From Curtobacterium sp. MCBA15_008 (GTDB lineage Bacteria > Actinomycetota > Actinomycetes > Actinomycetales > Microbacteriaceae): a stretch of DNA of 64,000 bases. Shown one piece after another: positions 43,658-52,739 of this stretch; position 1 is the first letter of the stretch; each line of letters starts with the position of its first letter. The translations under genes and the position numbers were made by a program. The DNA lies in the NCBI RefSeq assembly GCF_001865065.1, contig NZ_MJGN01000034.1:90054-154053 (forward strand). The letters run 5' to 3'. Under the pieces are notes generated by a model. That model made no database searches. It had not been told where the DNA came from and worked only from the letters and a program-made list of their open reading frames with translations.

Positions 43658-43961
43658 GGTCCACCACCTTCCCCTCGGAGACCTGGTCGGTCTCGGTCGT
43701 GTAGACCGGCGTTCCCGCGCCGTCGGCGTCGTCCTCGGCGACGGTGCTCGTCGCGTCGTCCAGCAGCTCGCCCTCGACAGCGCCGTCGTAGCCCGAGGCC
43801 GCGACGGTCTCGGCGTCGTCGGTGTCGTCGGGGACCGGCTCGGACTGTCGGAACTCCTCGACGTGGCTGTTGCTGCCGTGCCCCTGGACGATGCTCTGCG
43901 CTTCGTGCGCGAGCTGCTCGTCGAGTTCGGGCCGGTGGGTGGTGTTCCCGCGATCGGTCAT
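43638..43961 (-). CDS. Small acidic hypothetical protein upstream of baeRF gene
   Basis: A 107-residue soluble protein, strongly acidic and Asp/Glu-rich (EFRQSEPVPDDTDDAETV, VAEDDADGAGTPVYTTE), probably intrinsically disordered. The N-terminal third is helical with His (ELDEQLAHEAQSIVQGHG). The start at 43961 has GGAGGAG upstream. The end overlaps the start of the baeRF gene by 20 bp, so it is likely to be an operon partner. No family was recognised; an acidic partner or antitoxin-like adaptor for the ribosome-associated neighbour is conceivable but unsupported. Confidence 0.75.
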   Translation of the reverse strand: MTDRGNTTHRPELDEQLAHEAQSIVQGHGSNSHVEEFRQSEPVPDDTDDAETVAASGYDGAVEGELLDDATSTVAEDDADGAGTPVYTTETDQVSEGKVVDHGADDA

Positions 43962-44037
43962 CGCTTCTCCTCCCGTTCGTGCCGGAGGTGGCGCTCGTCG
44001 CCGGTCCGGCTGTCGTGGTCCCCCACCTTCCACCGCC

Positions 44038-44070
44038 GCTCCGATGCGCGTTCGCAGGTCGGAGCGAACG
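44038..44070. promoter_or_regulatory. Overlapping palindromes in the promoter region of the second sugar operon
   Basis: GCTCCGA/TCGGAGC (44038-44044, 44059-44065) and CGTTCGC/GCGAACG (44049-44055, 44064-44070) overlap in the 196-bp gap 43962-44157 between divergent genes, about 90 bp ahead of the binding-protein start. They are candidate operator sites; the regulator is not encoded next to them. Confidence 0.4.
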
Positions 44071-44157
44071 TTCAGACCGAAGTCGAAACTGCACCAGCGC
44101 TCGGTTTTGTGGTTGGGTGTGCTCAACCCCGCTCGACGACGAACCGAGGTGCAGGCA

Positions 44158-45522
44158 ATGACGCCATCGAACCCACGACGACCACTCACGAGACGACAGC
44201 TGTTCGGATTCGGGATCGGAGCGGCCGCCACCGGCCTGCTCGCCGGATGCGCGGTCCCCGGCTCGACGAACGTGAACAAGGCGGCGGTCATCCCCGCCGC
44301 CGCGAGCGGCCAGAAGGTCACACTGACCTACTGGGCCTGGCTCAAGGACCTGCAGAAGGTCTGCGACGTCTGGAACGCCTCGCACCCGGACATCCAGGTG
44401 AACGCGAACTGGATCCCCGGCGGCAACAGCGGCGGGTACCAGAAGATGTACTCCGCGCTGGCGGCCGGCGGTGGCCCGGACATCGGGCAGGTCGAGCTCC
44501 GGCAGATCCCGGAGTTCATGCTCGCGAACGGCCTGGTGGACCTCGCCCGCTACGGCGCGAAGGACGTCCAGGCGAAGTACGACGACGCGGCCTGGGCGCA
44601 GGTCTCGTTCGTCGACGGCGTCTACGGCATCCCGCAGGACACCGGCCCGATGGGGTTCTACTACCAGACGGCCCTGCTCGAGCAGGCCGGCGGTGAGCCC
44701 CCGGCGACGTGGGACGAGTGGCGCGAGCTCGCCGAGAAGGTCCGGAAGACCGGGCCGCAGAACTACCTCGAGGTGTTCCCGGTCGCCGACGCGTCGCCCT
44801 TCGCCGCGTACGCGCAGCAGGCCGGCGCCCGGTGGTTCAAGGTCGACGGTGACGAGTGGGTCGTGGACATGACGGACGACAAGACCCTGATGGTCGCGGA
44901 GTTCTTCGACGGCGTCATCGACGACAAGCTCGTCGACACCAGCGCCGGCGCGTACTCGCCCGGTTGGTACGCCTCGGCGGCGAGCGGCAAGATCGCGGCC
45001 GTCACGAGCGCGAGCTGGGGTGACGCGCTGATCGAGTCGGTGCAGGGCGGCGAGGGCAAGTGGAAGGTCGCCCCGATGCAGAAGTGGGGCGACACGGGAT
45101 TCGGCTCGAGTGCGATCGGCGGGTCGACCGCCGCGGTCCTCGCGAACTCGCAGCACCCGAAGGAGGCCCTCGAGTTCATCACGTGGATGACCACCTCGAA
45201 GGCGGGCATCGACGCGATGATCAAGTACTGCGGCATCGGCTGGTCGCCCGCGAAGGACTACATCGGCAAGCAGCGCGAGAAGCCGAGCCCGTGGTTCTCC
45301 GGCCAGAACTACAACGAGGACGTCTTCGTCCCCGCCGCCAAGGAGCAGAACATCGACTGGTCGTGGTCGCCGGTGACGCAGTCGGCCTTCACGAGCCTGC
45401 AGAACCAGTTCCGGCGCAAGCTCACCAGCGGGCTCAAGCTCACCGACGCGGTGGAGCTCGCCCAGAAGGAGATCGTCCAGTCCTTCAAGGACAAGGGCCT
45501 CAGCGTCAGGACGGCACGATGA
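44158..45522 (+). CDS. Family-1 sugar-binding protein with twin-arginine and lipobox signals
   Basis: A 454-residue extracellular substrate-binding protein of a CUT1 sugar ABC importer. The signal peptide contains a twin-arginine motif (TRRQLFGFG) and ends in LLAGC, so it appears to be a Tat-exported lipoprotein (Cys near residue 31). The mature protein has the SBP_bac_1 fold (VTLTYWAWLKDLQKVCDVWN, GPMGFYYQTALLEQAGGEPP, EALEFITWMTTSKAG). The stop overlaps the first permease start. It leads the binding protein-permease-permease-LacZ operon, so the ligand is probably a galactoside or galacto-oligosaccharide. GAGG precedes the ATG. Confidence 0.94.
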   Translation: MTPSNPRRPLTRRQLFGFGIGAAATGLLAGCAVPGSTNVNKAAVIPAAASGQKVTLTYWAWLKDLQKVCDVWNASHPDIQVNANWIPGGNSGGYQKMYSALAAGGGPDIGQVELRQIPEFMLANGLVDLARYGAKDVQAKYDDAAWAQVSFVDGVYGIPQDTGPMGFYYQTALLEQAGGEPPATWDEWRELAEKVRKTGPQNYLEVFPVADASPFAAYAQQAGARWFKVDGDEWVVDMTDDKTLMVAEFFDGVIDDKLVDTSAGAYSPGWYASAASGKIAAVTSASWGDALIESVQGGEGKWKVAPMQKWGDTGFGSSAIGGSTAAVLANSQHPKEALEFITWMTTSKAGIDAMIKYCGIGWSPAKDYIGKQREKPSPWFSGQNYNEDVFVPAAKEQNIDWSWSPVTQSAFTSLQNQFRRKLTSGLKLTDAVELAQKEIVQSFKDKGLSVRTAR

Positions 45523-46634
45523 GCCAGCAGACCAGCACGAAGCCGGGCCAGCCGACCAGCACGACGACCGGGTTCCGCACGAGCACGAAGGCCACGGTCG
45601 CACAGAAGCGTGCGCCGTGGATGCTGCTCGCCCCGTTCCTCGCCCTGTTCGTGCTGACGTTCATCATCCCGATCATCAGTGCCCTGTTCCAGTCGTTCAC
45701 GACCGTCGACCGGCAGGGGCTCTTCGGCGAGGACGGCGTCACCGGCCGGTTCGCCGGCTTCGACAACTACGTCACCGCGCTCAACGACAGCGGCTTCGTC
45801 GCCTCGATCGGCCGGATGCTGCTGTTCGGCGTCGTGCAGGTCCCGGTGATGATCATCGCGTGCACGATCCTCGCGCTGCTGCTCGAGTCGGCGAGCGCCC
45901 GCTGGCCGGGGTTCTTCCGTGCGGTGTACTTCATGCCCTACGGCGTCCCCGGGGTCATCGCGACGATCCTCTGGTCGTTCCTGTACGTGCCCGGGCTGTC
46001 GCCGATCGTGTCGATGCTGCAGGCCGTCGGGTTGCAGCCCGACTTCCTCGGCGCGAACAGCGTGCTCTGGTCGATCGCCAACATCGTCACGTGGACGTAC
46101 ACCGGCTACAACATGCTCATCATCGTGGCGCAGCTGAAGTCGATCCCCGGCGAGGTCTACGAGGCCGCGAGGGTGGACGGCGCGAACGCGTTCCAGGTCG
46201 CGTGGCGGATCCAGATCCCGCTCATCGCGCCGGCCCTGGTGCTCACGACGGTCTTCTCGATCATCGGCACGCTGCAGCTCTTCGCGGAGCCGCAGATCCT
46301 GTCGACGGTCGCCCCTGCCATCGACTCCGAGTACACGCCGAACTACGCCGCCTACACGAACGCGTTCGCGTTCAACGAGTACGGCGTCGCGAGCGCGCAG
46401 GCCGTCATCATCGCGCTGGCCGCGTTCATCCTGTCGTTCGCGTTCCTCGCGCTGGCGAACCGGCCGCCGAAGGACGAACGGGACAATCGCAAGCGGGCAC
46501 GGCGAGACGGCCTGGAGGCGCAGCGCGCGCTCCAGACGCGCGCGTCGGCCCGACCGGTGGTCACCACCCAAGCCGCACCGGGCCTCCAGGCTCCGTCCGG
46601 TCTGCAGAACGGAACGAAGGGGGCGGACGCATGA
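45519..46634 (+). CDS. Sugar ABC transporter permease (MalF/UgpA type)
   Basis: A 371-residue inner-membrane permease with six helices starting at about residue 32 (APWMLLAPFLALFVLTFIIP). The EAA loop is IPGEVYEAARVDGANAFQVA. The C-terminal tail of about 60 residues is cytoplasmic and low-complexity, with two in-frame GCCTGGAGGC/GCCTCCAGGC units (46510-46519, 46582-46591) that family members do not need. It overlaps its neighbours by 4 bp on both sides (ATGA), which indicates coupled translation. The ATPase is not in the operon, so an unlinked MsmK/MsiK-type ATPase is expected to power it. Confidence 0.94.
   Translation: MSQQTSTKPGQPTSTTTGFRTSTKATVAQKRAPWMLLAPFLALFVLTFIIPIISALFQSFTTVDRQGLFGEDGVTGRFAGFDNYVTALNDSGFVASIGRMLLFGVVQVPVMIIACTILALLLESASARWPGFFRAVYFMPYGVPGVIATILWSFLYVPGLSPIVSMLQAVGLQPDFLGANSVLWSIANIVTWTYTGYNMLIIVAQLKSIPGEVYEAARVDGANAFQVAWRIQIPLIAPALVLTTVFSIIGTLQLFAEPQILSTVAPAIDSEYTPNYAAYTNAFAFNEYGVASAQAVIIALAAFILSFAFLALANRPPKDERDNRKRARRDGLEAQRALQTRASARPVVTTQAAPGLQAPSGLQNGTKGADA
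46509..46592. repeat. Two inverted GCCTGGAGGC-family units in the permease tail
   Basis: GGCCTGGAGGCGC (46509-46521) and GGGCCTCCAGGC (ending 46591) face each other with about 60 bp between them. Both lie in the C-terminal tail region of the permease gene, in frame. Confidence 0.75.
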
Positions 46635-47566
46635 CCAGCGAAGCCATCGAAGCGCCAGCGAGCGCGAAGACCGCCGTCCCCGTCGACACCACGTCGATCA
46701 GTGCGCACCAGCGGCGGAAGCTCGACCGGTCCGGCAAGTCGCAGATCGTGGTGACGGGCATCCTCGTCATCGTCGCGATCTACTTCCTCGTGCCGCTCTA
46801 CTGGGTCGTCATCGCCGCGACGAAGACCACCGGGGCGCTGTTCGCCACGAACGGGTTCTGGTTCGGCGGTGACTTCGCCCTGTTCAGCAACATCCAGCAG
46901 GTGTTCACCTACGACGGCGGGATCTTCGTCCGCTGGATCGCGAACAGCATCCTGTACTCGGGCGTCGGTGCCGTCCTGGCGACGTACTTCGCCGCGGCCG
47001 GCGGGTACGCGCTCGCGAAGTACGAGTTCCGGGGCCGGCAGCTCGTGTTCGGCACGATCCTCGGCGGCGTGCTCGTGCCCGGGACCGCGACGGCACTGCC
47101 GCTGTTCCTGCTGTTCTCGACGATGGGACTGACCGACACGTACTGGAGCGTGCTCATCCCGAGCCTCGTCTCCCCGTTCGGCCTGTTCCTCTGCCGCGTG
47201 TACGCCGCGGCGTCGGTGGACACGGCGCTCCTCGAACAGGCCCGCATCGACGGGGCCGGGGAGCTCCGGATCTTCCACACGATCGTGCTCCGGCAGATGA
47301 CGCCGGCGCTCGTCACGGTGTTCCTGTTCCAGGTCGTCGGCATCTGGAACAACTTCTTCCTGCCGCTCATCATGCTGGCAGACCAGAAGCTGTACCCGAT
47401 CACACTGGGACTCAACAACTGGCGGTCCCAGGTGGACCGGCTGCCGGAGTTCTACCAGCTCACCACCGGCGGGGTGCTCGTCTCGGTCATCCCGCTCGTC
47501 ATCGCCATCATCGTCCTCCAGCGCTTCTGGCGCGGAGGCCTCACGGAAGGATCGGTCAAGGGTTGA
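46631..47566 (+). CDS. Sugar ABC transporter permease (MalG/UgpE type)
   Basis: A 311-residue inner-membrane permease with six helices. The first (QIVVTGILVIVAIYFLVPLY) begins near residue 38. The EAA motif is in LLEQARIDGAGELRIFHTIV. It is the partner of the preceding permease, and its stop overlaps the TTG start of lacZ (TTGA). The operon lacks an ATPase gene and a linked regulator. Confidence 0.94.
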   Translation: MTSEAIEAPASAKTAVPVDTTSISAHQRRKLDRSGKSQIVVTGILVIVAIYFLVPLYWVVIAATKTTGALFATNGFWFGGDFALFSNIQQVFTYDGGIFVRWIANSILYSGVGAVLATYFAAAGGYALAKYEFRGRQLVFGTILGGVLVPGTATALPLFLLFSTMGLTDTYWSVLIPSLVSPFGLFLCRVYAAASVDTALLEQARIDGAGELRIFHTIVLRQMTPALVTVFLFQVVGIWNNFFLPLIMLADQKLYPITLGLNNWRSQVDRLPEFYQLTTGGVLVSVIPLVIAIIVLQRFWRGGLTEGSVKG

Positions 47567-50500
47567 CCATCGCCACACTCGTCTCTCCTGCTCCCGGCTC
47601 GGACACCCGGCTCGCCCCTCGGGCCTGGTTGCACACCGACGCTCCGTCCCTGTCGCTGAACGGGGAGTGGGACTTCCGGTGGTCCCCGGTCGCGGACGTG
47701 CCGCTGCCGGGGCCGGAGGACGAGTGGGGCACCCTCCCGGTGCCGGCGCACTGGGTCCTGCACGGGCACGGCTCGCCGAGCTACACGAACCTGCAGTACC
47801 CGTTCCCGATCGACCCGCCCCACCCGCCGGAGGAGAACCCGACGGGCGACTACCGCCGGACCTTCGACCTGCCGGGCGCCTTCGATGCGGCGGCCCGGGT
47901 GCTGCTGCGCTTCGACGGGGTGGAGTCGCACTTCACGGTCTGGGTGAACGACACGGAACTGGGCTGGTCGACCGGGTCCCGGCTGGCGACCGAGTTCGAC
48001 GTCACGTCGCTGCTGCGGCCGGGCGCGAACGAGGTCCGGGTGCGGGTGCACCAGTGGTCAGCGGCGTCCTACCTGGAGGACCAGGACCAGTGGTGGCTGC
48101 CCGGCATCTTCCGTGACGTCACGCTGCTCGCCCGGCCGACGGCCCCGATCGACGACGTGTTCGTCCTGGCGTCGTGGGCGGCATCGCTCGGATCCGCGGC
48201 CACGGTGGGCACCGCGGCGTCCGGGCGACCGTCGACGGGTACCGGGACGATCTCGTTCCCGACGCTCGACGCGGTGTTCCCCGTCCGGCTCGCGGTCCCA
48301 GACCTCGGCGTGTCCGTCGTGTGGCACACGGCCGACGACGTCGCGCCGATCGAGGTCGAGGGCGTCGAGCCGTGGAGCGCCGAGCTCCCGAAGCTGTACA
48401 ACGCCACGCTGTCCACGGGCACGTCGGCGGGCGGGTCCGCGGGCGGCGAGACCGTCTCGCTGCGGCTCGGGTTCCGGACCGTGGCGATCGACGGCGACCG
48501 CTTCACGGTGAACGGCGAGCGCGTGGTGTTCCACGGCGTCAACCGGCACGAGACCCACCCGTCGCGCGGCCGTGTCTTCGACGAGGAGCACGCGCGCGCG
48601 GACATGGCGCTCATGAAGCGGCACAACGTCAACGCCATCCGCACCTCGCACTACCCGCCGCACCCCCGCGTGCTCGACCTCGCCGACGAGCTCGGGTTCT
48701 GGGTGATCCTGGAGTGCGACCTCGAGACGCACGGGTTCGTGTTCCTCGACTGGCAGGGCAACCCGTCCGACGACCCCGCGTGGCGCGAGGCGTACCTCGA
48801 CCGCATCGCCCGGACCGTCGAGCGGGACAAGAACCACGCGTCGATCGTGATGTGGTCGCTCGGCAACGAGTCCGGCACCGGCCGGAACCTGGCCGCGATG
48901 GCGCAGTGGGTGCACGACCGCGACGACGAGCGCCCGGTGCACTACGAGGGCGACTACACGGGCGAGTACACCGACGTGTACTCGCGGATGTACCCGAGCC
49001 TGCAGGAGACCGAGTCGATCGGCGGCGGCCCGGCCACGCCCCTGCTCGGCTGCGGCCCGGCCGAGGCCGCCCGGCAGCGCTCGAAGCCGTTCATCCACTG
49101 CGAGTACGTGCACGCGATGGGCAACGGACCGGGCCAGATCGCCGAGTACGAGGCCCTCGTCGACCGCTACCCGCGCCTGCACGGCGGGTTCGTGTGGGAG
49201 TGGCGCGACCACGGGCTGCTCGCCCACACGGCGTCCGGCGAGGCGTACTACGCCTACGGCGGCGACTTCCACGAGGTCGTGCACGACGGGAACTTCGTGA
49301 TGGACGGCCTCGTGCTGCCCGACGACTCCCCGACGCCGGGGCTCGCCGAGTTCGCGGCCGTCGTGGCACCGATCCGGTTCGCCGTGTCGGACCGCACCGT
49401 GCTCGTCGAGAACCGCTTCCACTCCGCCTCGACCGCCGGGCTCCGGTTCCACTGGACGCTCACGCGGAACGGCGTCGTCGAGCAGGAGGGCCGGTTCGCG
49501 CCCGGGGTCGTCGCGGCCCGCGAGTCGGCGACGATCCCGGTCCCGGACGCCGTGCTCGACGCTGCCGGCGCAGCCCTCGCCCCCGGCGAGGAACTGTGGT
49601 TCGACGTCGTCGCGGAACTCGCCGGGCCGACGGCCTGGGCGGACACCGGCCACGTCATCGCTCGCACCCAGACGCTCGTCGCGGGCCGTCCAGCGGAGGC
49701 CCCACGGGCCTCCGGTCAGGGCTGGGAGGGCGACCGTCTCGGCGACGGGACCTTCAGCGCCCGCGGGGACCTGGTGTCCTGGAGGGGCCACGAGGTCGCC
49801 GGTCCCCGGCTCGAGCTCTGGCGCGCGCCGACCGACAACGACCGTGGAGCATCGCAGGGCGGCTACGAGACCGCTGATCCGGTGCTCACGCACGGTGTCG
49901 GGGACCCGGCCGCACCGTCGTCAGCGTCGAAGTGGGAGGCCCGCGGGCTCGACCGGCTGACGCACCGGCTCGTGTCGGTGTCGCGGACGTCGCACGGGCT
50001 GGAGCAGCGGGTGCGTGTCGCCGCGGCGAACAGCGGATGGGGTCTCGACGTCACGCACCGCTGGACGCTGACGGACGCCGGGCTGCTGCTGCAGACCGAC
50101 GCGGTGCCGTTCGGGGCGTGGGACGTCACGTGGCCGCGCATCGGCGTGCGGTTCGACCTGCCGCCGGGGCTGGCAGACGGTGACGCGACGTGGTTCGGCA
50201 CCGGGCCGCTCGAGTCGTACGCCGACTCGACACACGCCGCCCGTGTCGGTCGGTTCACGGCGCCGGTCCGATCGCTCGGCGTGGACTACTCGATGCCGCA
50301 GGAGACCGGGCACCGGCCCGCGCTGCGCTCGTTGTCGGTCGGCGACCTGACGGTGCGGACCGTGGGTGCGCACCGTGCCGGGTTCACCCTGTCGCCGTGG
50401 ACGGCGCAGCAGATCGGCCGTGCCGGACACCCGTACGAGCTGCCGGCGTCGGAGCACCTGTACCTGTACCTCGACGCGGCGCAGCACGGGCTCGGTTCGC

Positions 50501-50577
50501 GGGCGTGCGGCCTCGACGTCCTGCCCGAGCACCAGCTCTGGCCGCAGGCGTTCTCGTGGAGCGTGGTGCTGGCGTAG
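47563..50577 (+). CDS. lacZ: GH2 beta-galactosidase (LacZ type)
   Basis: A cytoplasmic 1004-residue enzyme that hydrolyses lactose or galactosides. It has the sugar-binding jelly roll (SLNGEWDFRWSP, then YTNLQYPFPIDPPHPPEENP), an Ig-like domain and the catalytic barrel with acid/base Glu in MWSLGNESGTGRN (near residue 436) and nucleophile Glu in PFIHCEYVHAMGNG (near 512). The C-terminal Bgal_small_N domain ends in EHQLWPQAFSWSVVLA. The start is TTG at 47563, overlapping the permease stop. Its last 93 bp reappear at 55241-55333 with only synonymous changes, flanking the EPS cassette. It matches the full length of the family. Confidence 0.95.
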   Translation: MTIATLVSPAPGSDTRLAPRAWLHTDAPSLSLNGEWDFRWSPVADVPLPGPEDEWGTLPVPAHWVLHGHGSPSYTNLQYPFPIDPPHPPEENPTGDYRRTFDLPGAFDAAARVLLRFDGVESHFTVWVNDTELGWSTGSRLATEFDVTSLLRPGANEVRVRVHQWSAASYLEDQDQWWLPGIFRDVTLLARPTAPIDDVFVLASWAASLGSAATVGTAASGRPSTGTGTISFPTLDAVFPVRLAVPDLGVSVVWHTADDVAPIEVEGVEPWSAELPKLYNATLSTGTSAGGSAGGETVSLRLGFRTVAIDGDRFTVNGERVVFHGVNRHETHPSRGRVFDEEHARADMALMKRHNVNAIRTSHYPPHPRVLDLADELGFWVILECDLETHGFVFLDWQGNPSDDPAWREAYLDRIARTVERDKNHASIVMWSLGNESGTGRNLAAMAQWVHDRDDERPVHYEGDYTGEYTDVYSRMYPSLQETESIGGGPATPLLGCGPAEAARQRSKPFIHCEYVHAMGNGPGQIAEYEALVDRYPRLHGGFVWEWRDHGLLAHTASGEAYYAYGGDFHEVVHDGNFVMDGLVLPDDSPTPGLAEFAAVVAPIRFAVSDRTVLVENRFHSASTAGLRFHWTLTRNGVVEQEGRFAPGVVAARESATIPVPDAVLDAAGAALAPGEELWFDVVAELAGPTAWADTGHVIARTQTLVAGRPAEAPRASGQGWEGDRLGDGTFSARGDLVSWRGHEVAGPRLELWRAPTDNDRGASQGGYETADPVLTHGVGDPAAPSSASKWEARGLDRLTHRLVSVSRTSHGLEQRVRVAAANSGWGLDVTHRWTLTDAGLLLQTDAVPFGAWDVTWPRIGVRFDLPPGLADGDATWFGTGPLESYADSTHAARVGRFTAPVRSLGVDYSMPQETGHRPALRSLSVGDLTVRTVGAHRAGFTLSPWTAQQIGRAGHPYELPASEHLYLYLDAAQHGLGSRACGLDVLPEHQLWPQAFSWSVVLA

Positions 50578-50610
50578 GGGACCACCCGCCCGAAGGGGAT
50601 TGTCGACGTT

Positions 50611-50663
50611 TCCCTGGCTTCTGTTATTCCATCGTGTAGCATGTGAATATCAGTTACCAGGGA
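50611..50663 (+). promoter_or_regulatory. AT-rich element and RBS-overlapping inverted repeat before EPS cassette
   Basis: TCCCTGG (50611-50617) and CCAGGGA (50657-50663) form an inverted repeat whose right arm overlaps the GGAGG ribosome-binding site of the first cassette gene. Between them lies GCATGTGAATATCAGTTAC, AT-rich and similar to the element at 25392. It could be a promoter with an RNA switch; this is inferred. Confidence 0.4.
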
Positions 50664-50671
50664 GGCTCGTC

Positions 50672-51769
50672 GTGATCGTCATCGTCCAACCCCATCTCCG
50701 CTTCGGCGGCGCCGAACGTCAGACGGTCAGCGTCGCCAACGCACTGTCGGAACGCGGGCACGACGTCGCTGTCGTCCTCCATTCGGGCGGCGGTGGGCTG
50801 GAGGGCACGCTCCGGCCCGAGATCGAGCTGCACGTCCTCGGCGTCGGCCACCACCTCGCAACGCCCGAGATCGCGCGGCGCCTGTACGCCGTGCTCCGTC
50901 GGATGCAGCCGTCGTTCGTCATCGTGAAGTTGTGGTCGTCGATCCTCGCGTGCGCCATGATCGACCGACTCCCCGGCGCACGCGACCACGTCTACAACTA
51001 CTGCGAAGACCTCGACCCGCGCGACCACGCGACGTACATCGCCCTCGGCGGTGCGAAGCAGCGACTCATCGGTCGTGTCTTCCGCTCGCGGGCCCACCTG
51101 AGCGCGAACACCGAGACCGTCGCGTCGTCGATGGTCGACGTGTACGGACTCCGACGAGCGCCCGCGGTCATCCCCAGCACGATCGACGCCGACCACGTCC
51201 GACGACTGGCAGCTGCATCTCCTCAGGATCGGGACGACCGGCTCACCGTCGTGTCCGTCGGCAGCCTGATCGAGCGGAAGGGCCTCGATCGCACCTGGGC
51301 CGCGCTGCAACGGCTCGACCGTGCGGTGCACTGGCGCATCGTCGGCGAGGGACCGCTCCGGACCGAGCTCGAGGCGCTGCGGCAGGACGGCCAGGTGCAG
51401 ATCAGCATCGAGGGCGGCCACGCCAACCCCTACGGGTACATGGCCGCCGCAGACGTCCTGGTCCACAGCGCGCGGAGCGAGGCGTGGGGCATCGTCCTCC
51501 TCGAGGCGATGGCCGTCGGCACCCCCGTCGTCGCCACCGGTGCGATCGGCCCGCTCGAGATGCAGCGAGTGCTCGGCGAGCGACCAGAGCTGATGCAGAC
51601 CGTGGCGCTCGACGACGTCGACGGCCTCCGCGAGGCGATCGAGCGGAGCGCCGCGACCGATCGCATGCCGCTGCAGTCCTTCGACTCCTACATCGCGCCC
51701 TTCTCCGTCGAGCGCGCCACGCACATGTGGGAAGACCGTGCGACGCGACTCCTCGGAACGGACCGCTGA
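50672..51769 (+). CDS. GT4-family glycosyltransferase
   Basis: A 365-residue cytoplasmic or membrane-associated GT-B enzyme for EPS repeat-unit assembly. The N-terminal VQPHLRFGGAERQTVSVAN is the acceptor-binding loop typical of family 4. The nucleotide-sugar site is formed by VVSVGSLIERKGLDRTW and EAWGIVLLEAMAVGTPVVAT, in which the catalytic Glu lies. The GTG at 50672 has GGAGG 6 bases upstream. It is the first gene of a five-gene cassette with overlapping junctions. The donor sugar is unknown. Confidence 0.92.
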   Translation: MIVIVQPHLRFGGAERQTVSVANALSERGHDVAVVLHSGGGGLEGTLRPEIELHVLGVGHHLATPEIARRLYAVLRRMQPSFVIVKLWSSILACAMIDRLPGARDHVYNYCEDLDPRDHATYIALGGAKQRLIGRVFRSRAHLSANTETVASSMVDVYGLRRAPAVIPSTIDADHVRRLAAASPQDRDDRLTVVSVGSLIERKGLDRTWAALQRLDRAVHWRIVGEGPLRTELEALRQDGQVQISIEGGHANPYGYMAAADVLVHSARSEAWGIVLLEAMAVGTPVVATGAIGPLEMQRVLGERPELMQTVALDDVDGLREAIERSAATDRMPLQSFDSYIAPFSVERATHMWEDRATRLLGTDR

Positions 51770-52221
51770 TGCGCATCCTCTTCGTCTGCAGCAGCGGGGG
51801 CCACCTCGATCAGCTCCTCACGCTCATGCCGGCCCCTGACGGCGTGGACGTCGCGTTCGCCACGTTCCTGAAGCCCGACGCGCTCCCCAAGCTCGAAGGA
51901 CACCGCGCCCACGGGCTCTTCTGGCCGACGAACCGGAGCCTCCGGGCACTGCTCGTGAACCTCGGCATCGCGCTCCGGACGCTCCGCGCCGAGCGTCCGG
52001 ACCTCATCGTGAGCAGCGGAGCCGCGGCCGCCGTGCCGTTCTCGTGGGTGGGCAAGGTCTTCTTCCGGACGCGGAACGTCTTCATCGAGTGTGTCGACCG
52101 CATCGACAACCCGACGCTCACCGCTCGACTCGTCCGGCCGGTGACCGACACGTTCATCACGCAGTGGGACGGCCAGCTCGACGGCTTCCCGCGGCGCATC
52201 AAGGTGCGGAGGAGCAAGTGA
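51769..52221 (+). CDS. Alg14-like glycosyltransferase membrane-anchoring subunit (PssD/EpsE type)
   Basis: A 150-residue protein of the Alg14 family, which binds the acceptor lipid and recruits the catalytic Alg13-like subunit. Motifs are ILFVCSSGGHLDQLLTL at the N-terminus, ERPDLIVSSGAAAAVPFSW in the middle, FIECVDRIDNPTLTARLV and ITQWDGQLDGFPRR near the end. The ATG overlaps the preceding stop (TGATG), and its stop overlaps the Alg13-like start. The two-protein pair reads as a split glycosyltransferase, as in streptococcal capsule loci. Confidence 0.92.
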   Translation: MRILFVCSSGGHLDQLLTLMPAPDGVDVAFATFLKPDALPKLEGHRAHGLFWPTNRSLRALLVNLGIALRTLRAERPDLIVSSGAAAAVPFSWVGKVFFRTRNVFIECVDRIDNPTLTARLVRPVTDTFITQWDGQLDGFPRRIKVRRSK

Positions 52222-52739
52222 GGATCCTGGTCTCCGTCGGCACGCACGAGCAGCCGTTCGAGCGCCTCCTCGACGCCGTCGCGGCGACGATCGACCAGCG
52301 CCCGCAGGACGAGTGGATCGTCCAGTTCGGCGTCGGGTCGTGGCACGTCCGTACGGACCGCGTCACCGCCGCCGACTACCTCGACGCCGACGCCATGCGC
52401 GACGCGCTGGAGTGGTCCGACCTGCTCGTCTCCCAATCCAGCCCCGGGAACGTGTTCGGTGCACTCGCGGCGGGCACGTGGCCCCTGGTCCTCGGTCGGT
52501 CGCATGCCGCCGGCGAGCACGTGGACGACCACCAGATCCGCTTCGCCCGGGCGCTCCAGGAGCTGGGGTACGCCACGGACGTCGGGAGCCCCGACCACCT
52601 CGCCGAGCTCGTTGCCGCTGAGTCGTCCTCAGCTCCCCTCGACCGCGCGGAGCGCACGCGCACCGCGGCACGAAGAGCGCGCGACAACGAACGCGCGTTC
52701 CGCAGCGACGTCTGGCGTGTCCTCAGGGATCGATCGTGA
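52218..52739 (+). CDS. Alg13-like glycosyltransferase catalytic subunit (PssE type, GT28)
   Basis: A 173-residue GT28 C-terminal-domain protein that supplies the UDP-sugar-binding half of a split glycosyltransferase. The start VRILVSVGTHEQPFERLL is diagnostic, and the nucleotide-sugar site lies around SDLLVSQSSPGNVFGALAAG and VLGRSHAAGEHVDDHQIRFA. The GTG start (52218) overlaps the Alg14-like stop and has GGAGGA upstream. It probably adds the second or third sugar of the EPS repeat unit. Confidence 0.92.
   Translation: MRILVSVGTHEQPFERLLDAVAATIDQRPQDEWIVQFGVGSWHVRTDRVTAADYLDADAMRDALEWSDLLVSQSSPGNVFGALAAGTWPLVLGRSHAAGEHVDDHQIRFARALQELGYATDVGSPDHLAELVAAESSSAPLDRAERTRTAARRARDNERAFRSDVWRVLRDRS

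Noticed and set aside
49694-49720. Short match between an internal lacZ segment and the joint near 55231 (CCCCACGGGC)
   Set aside because: Too short and not extended; judged coincidental in GC-rich sequence, unlike the 93-bp match at the lacZ end.
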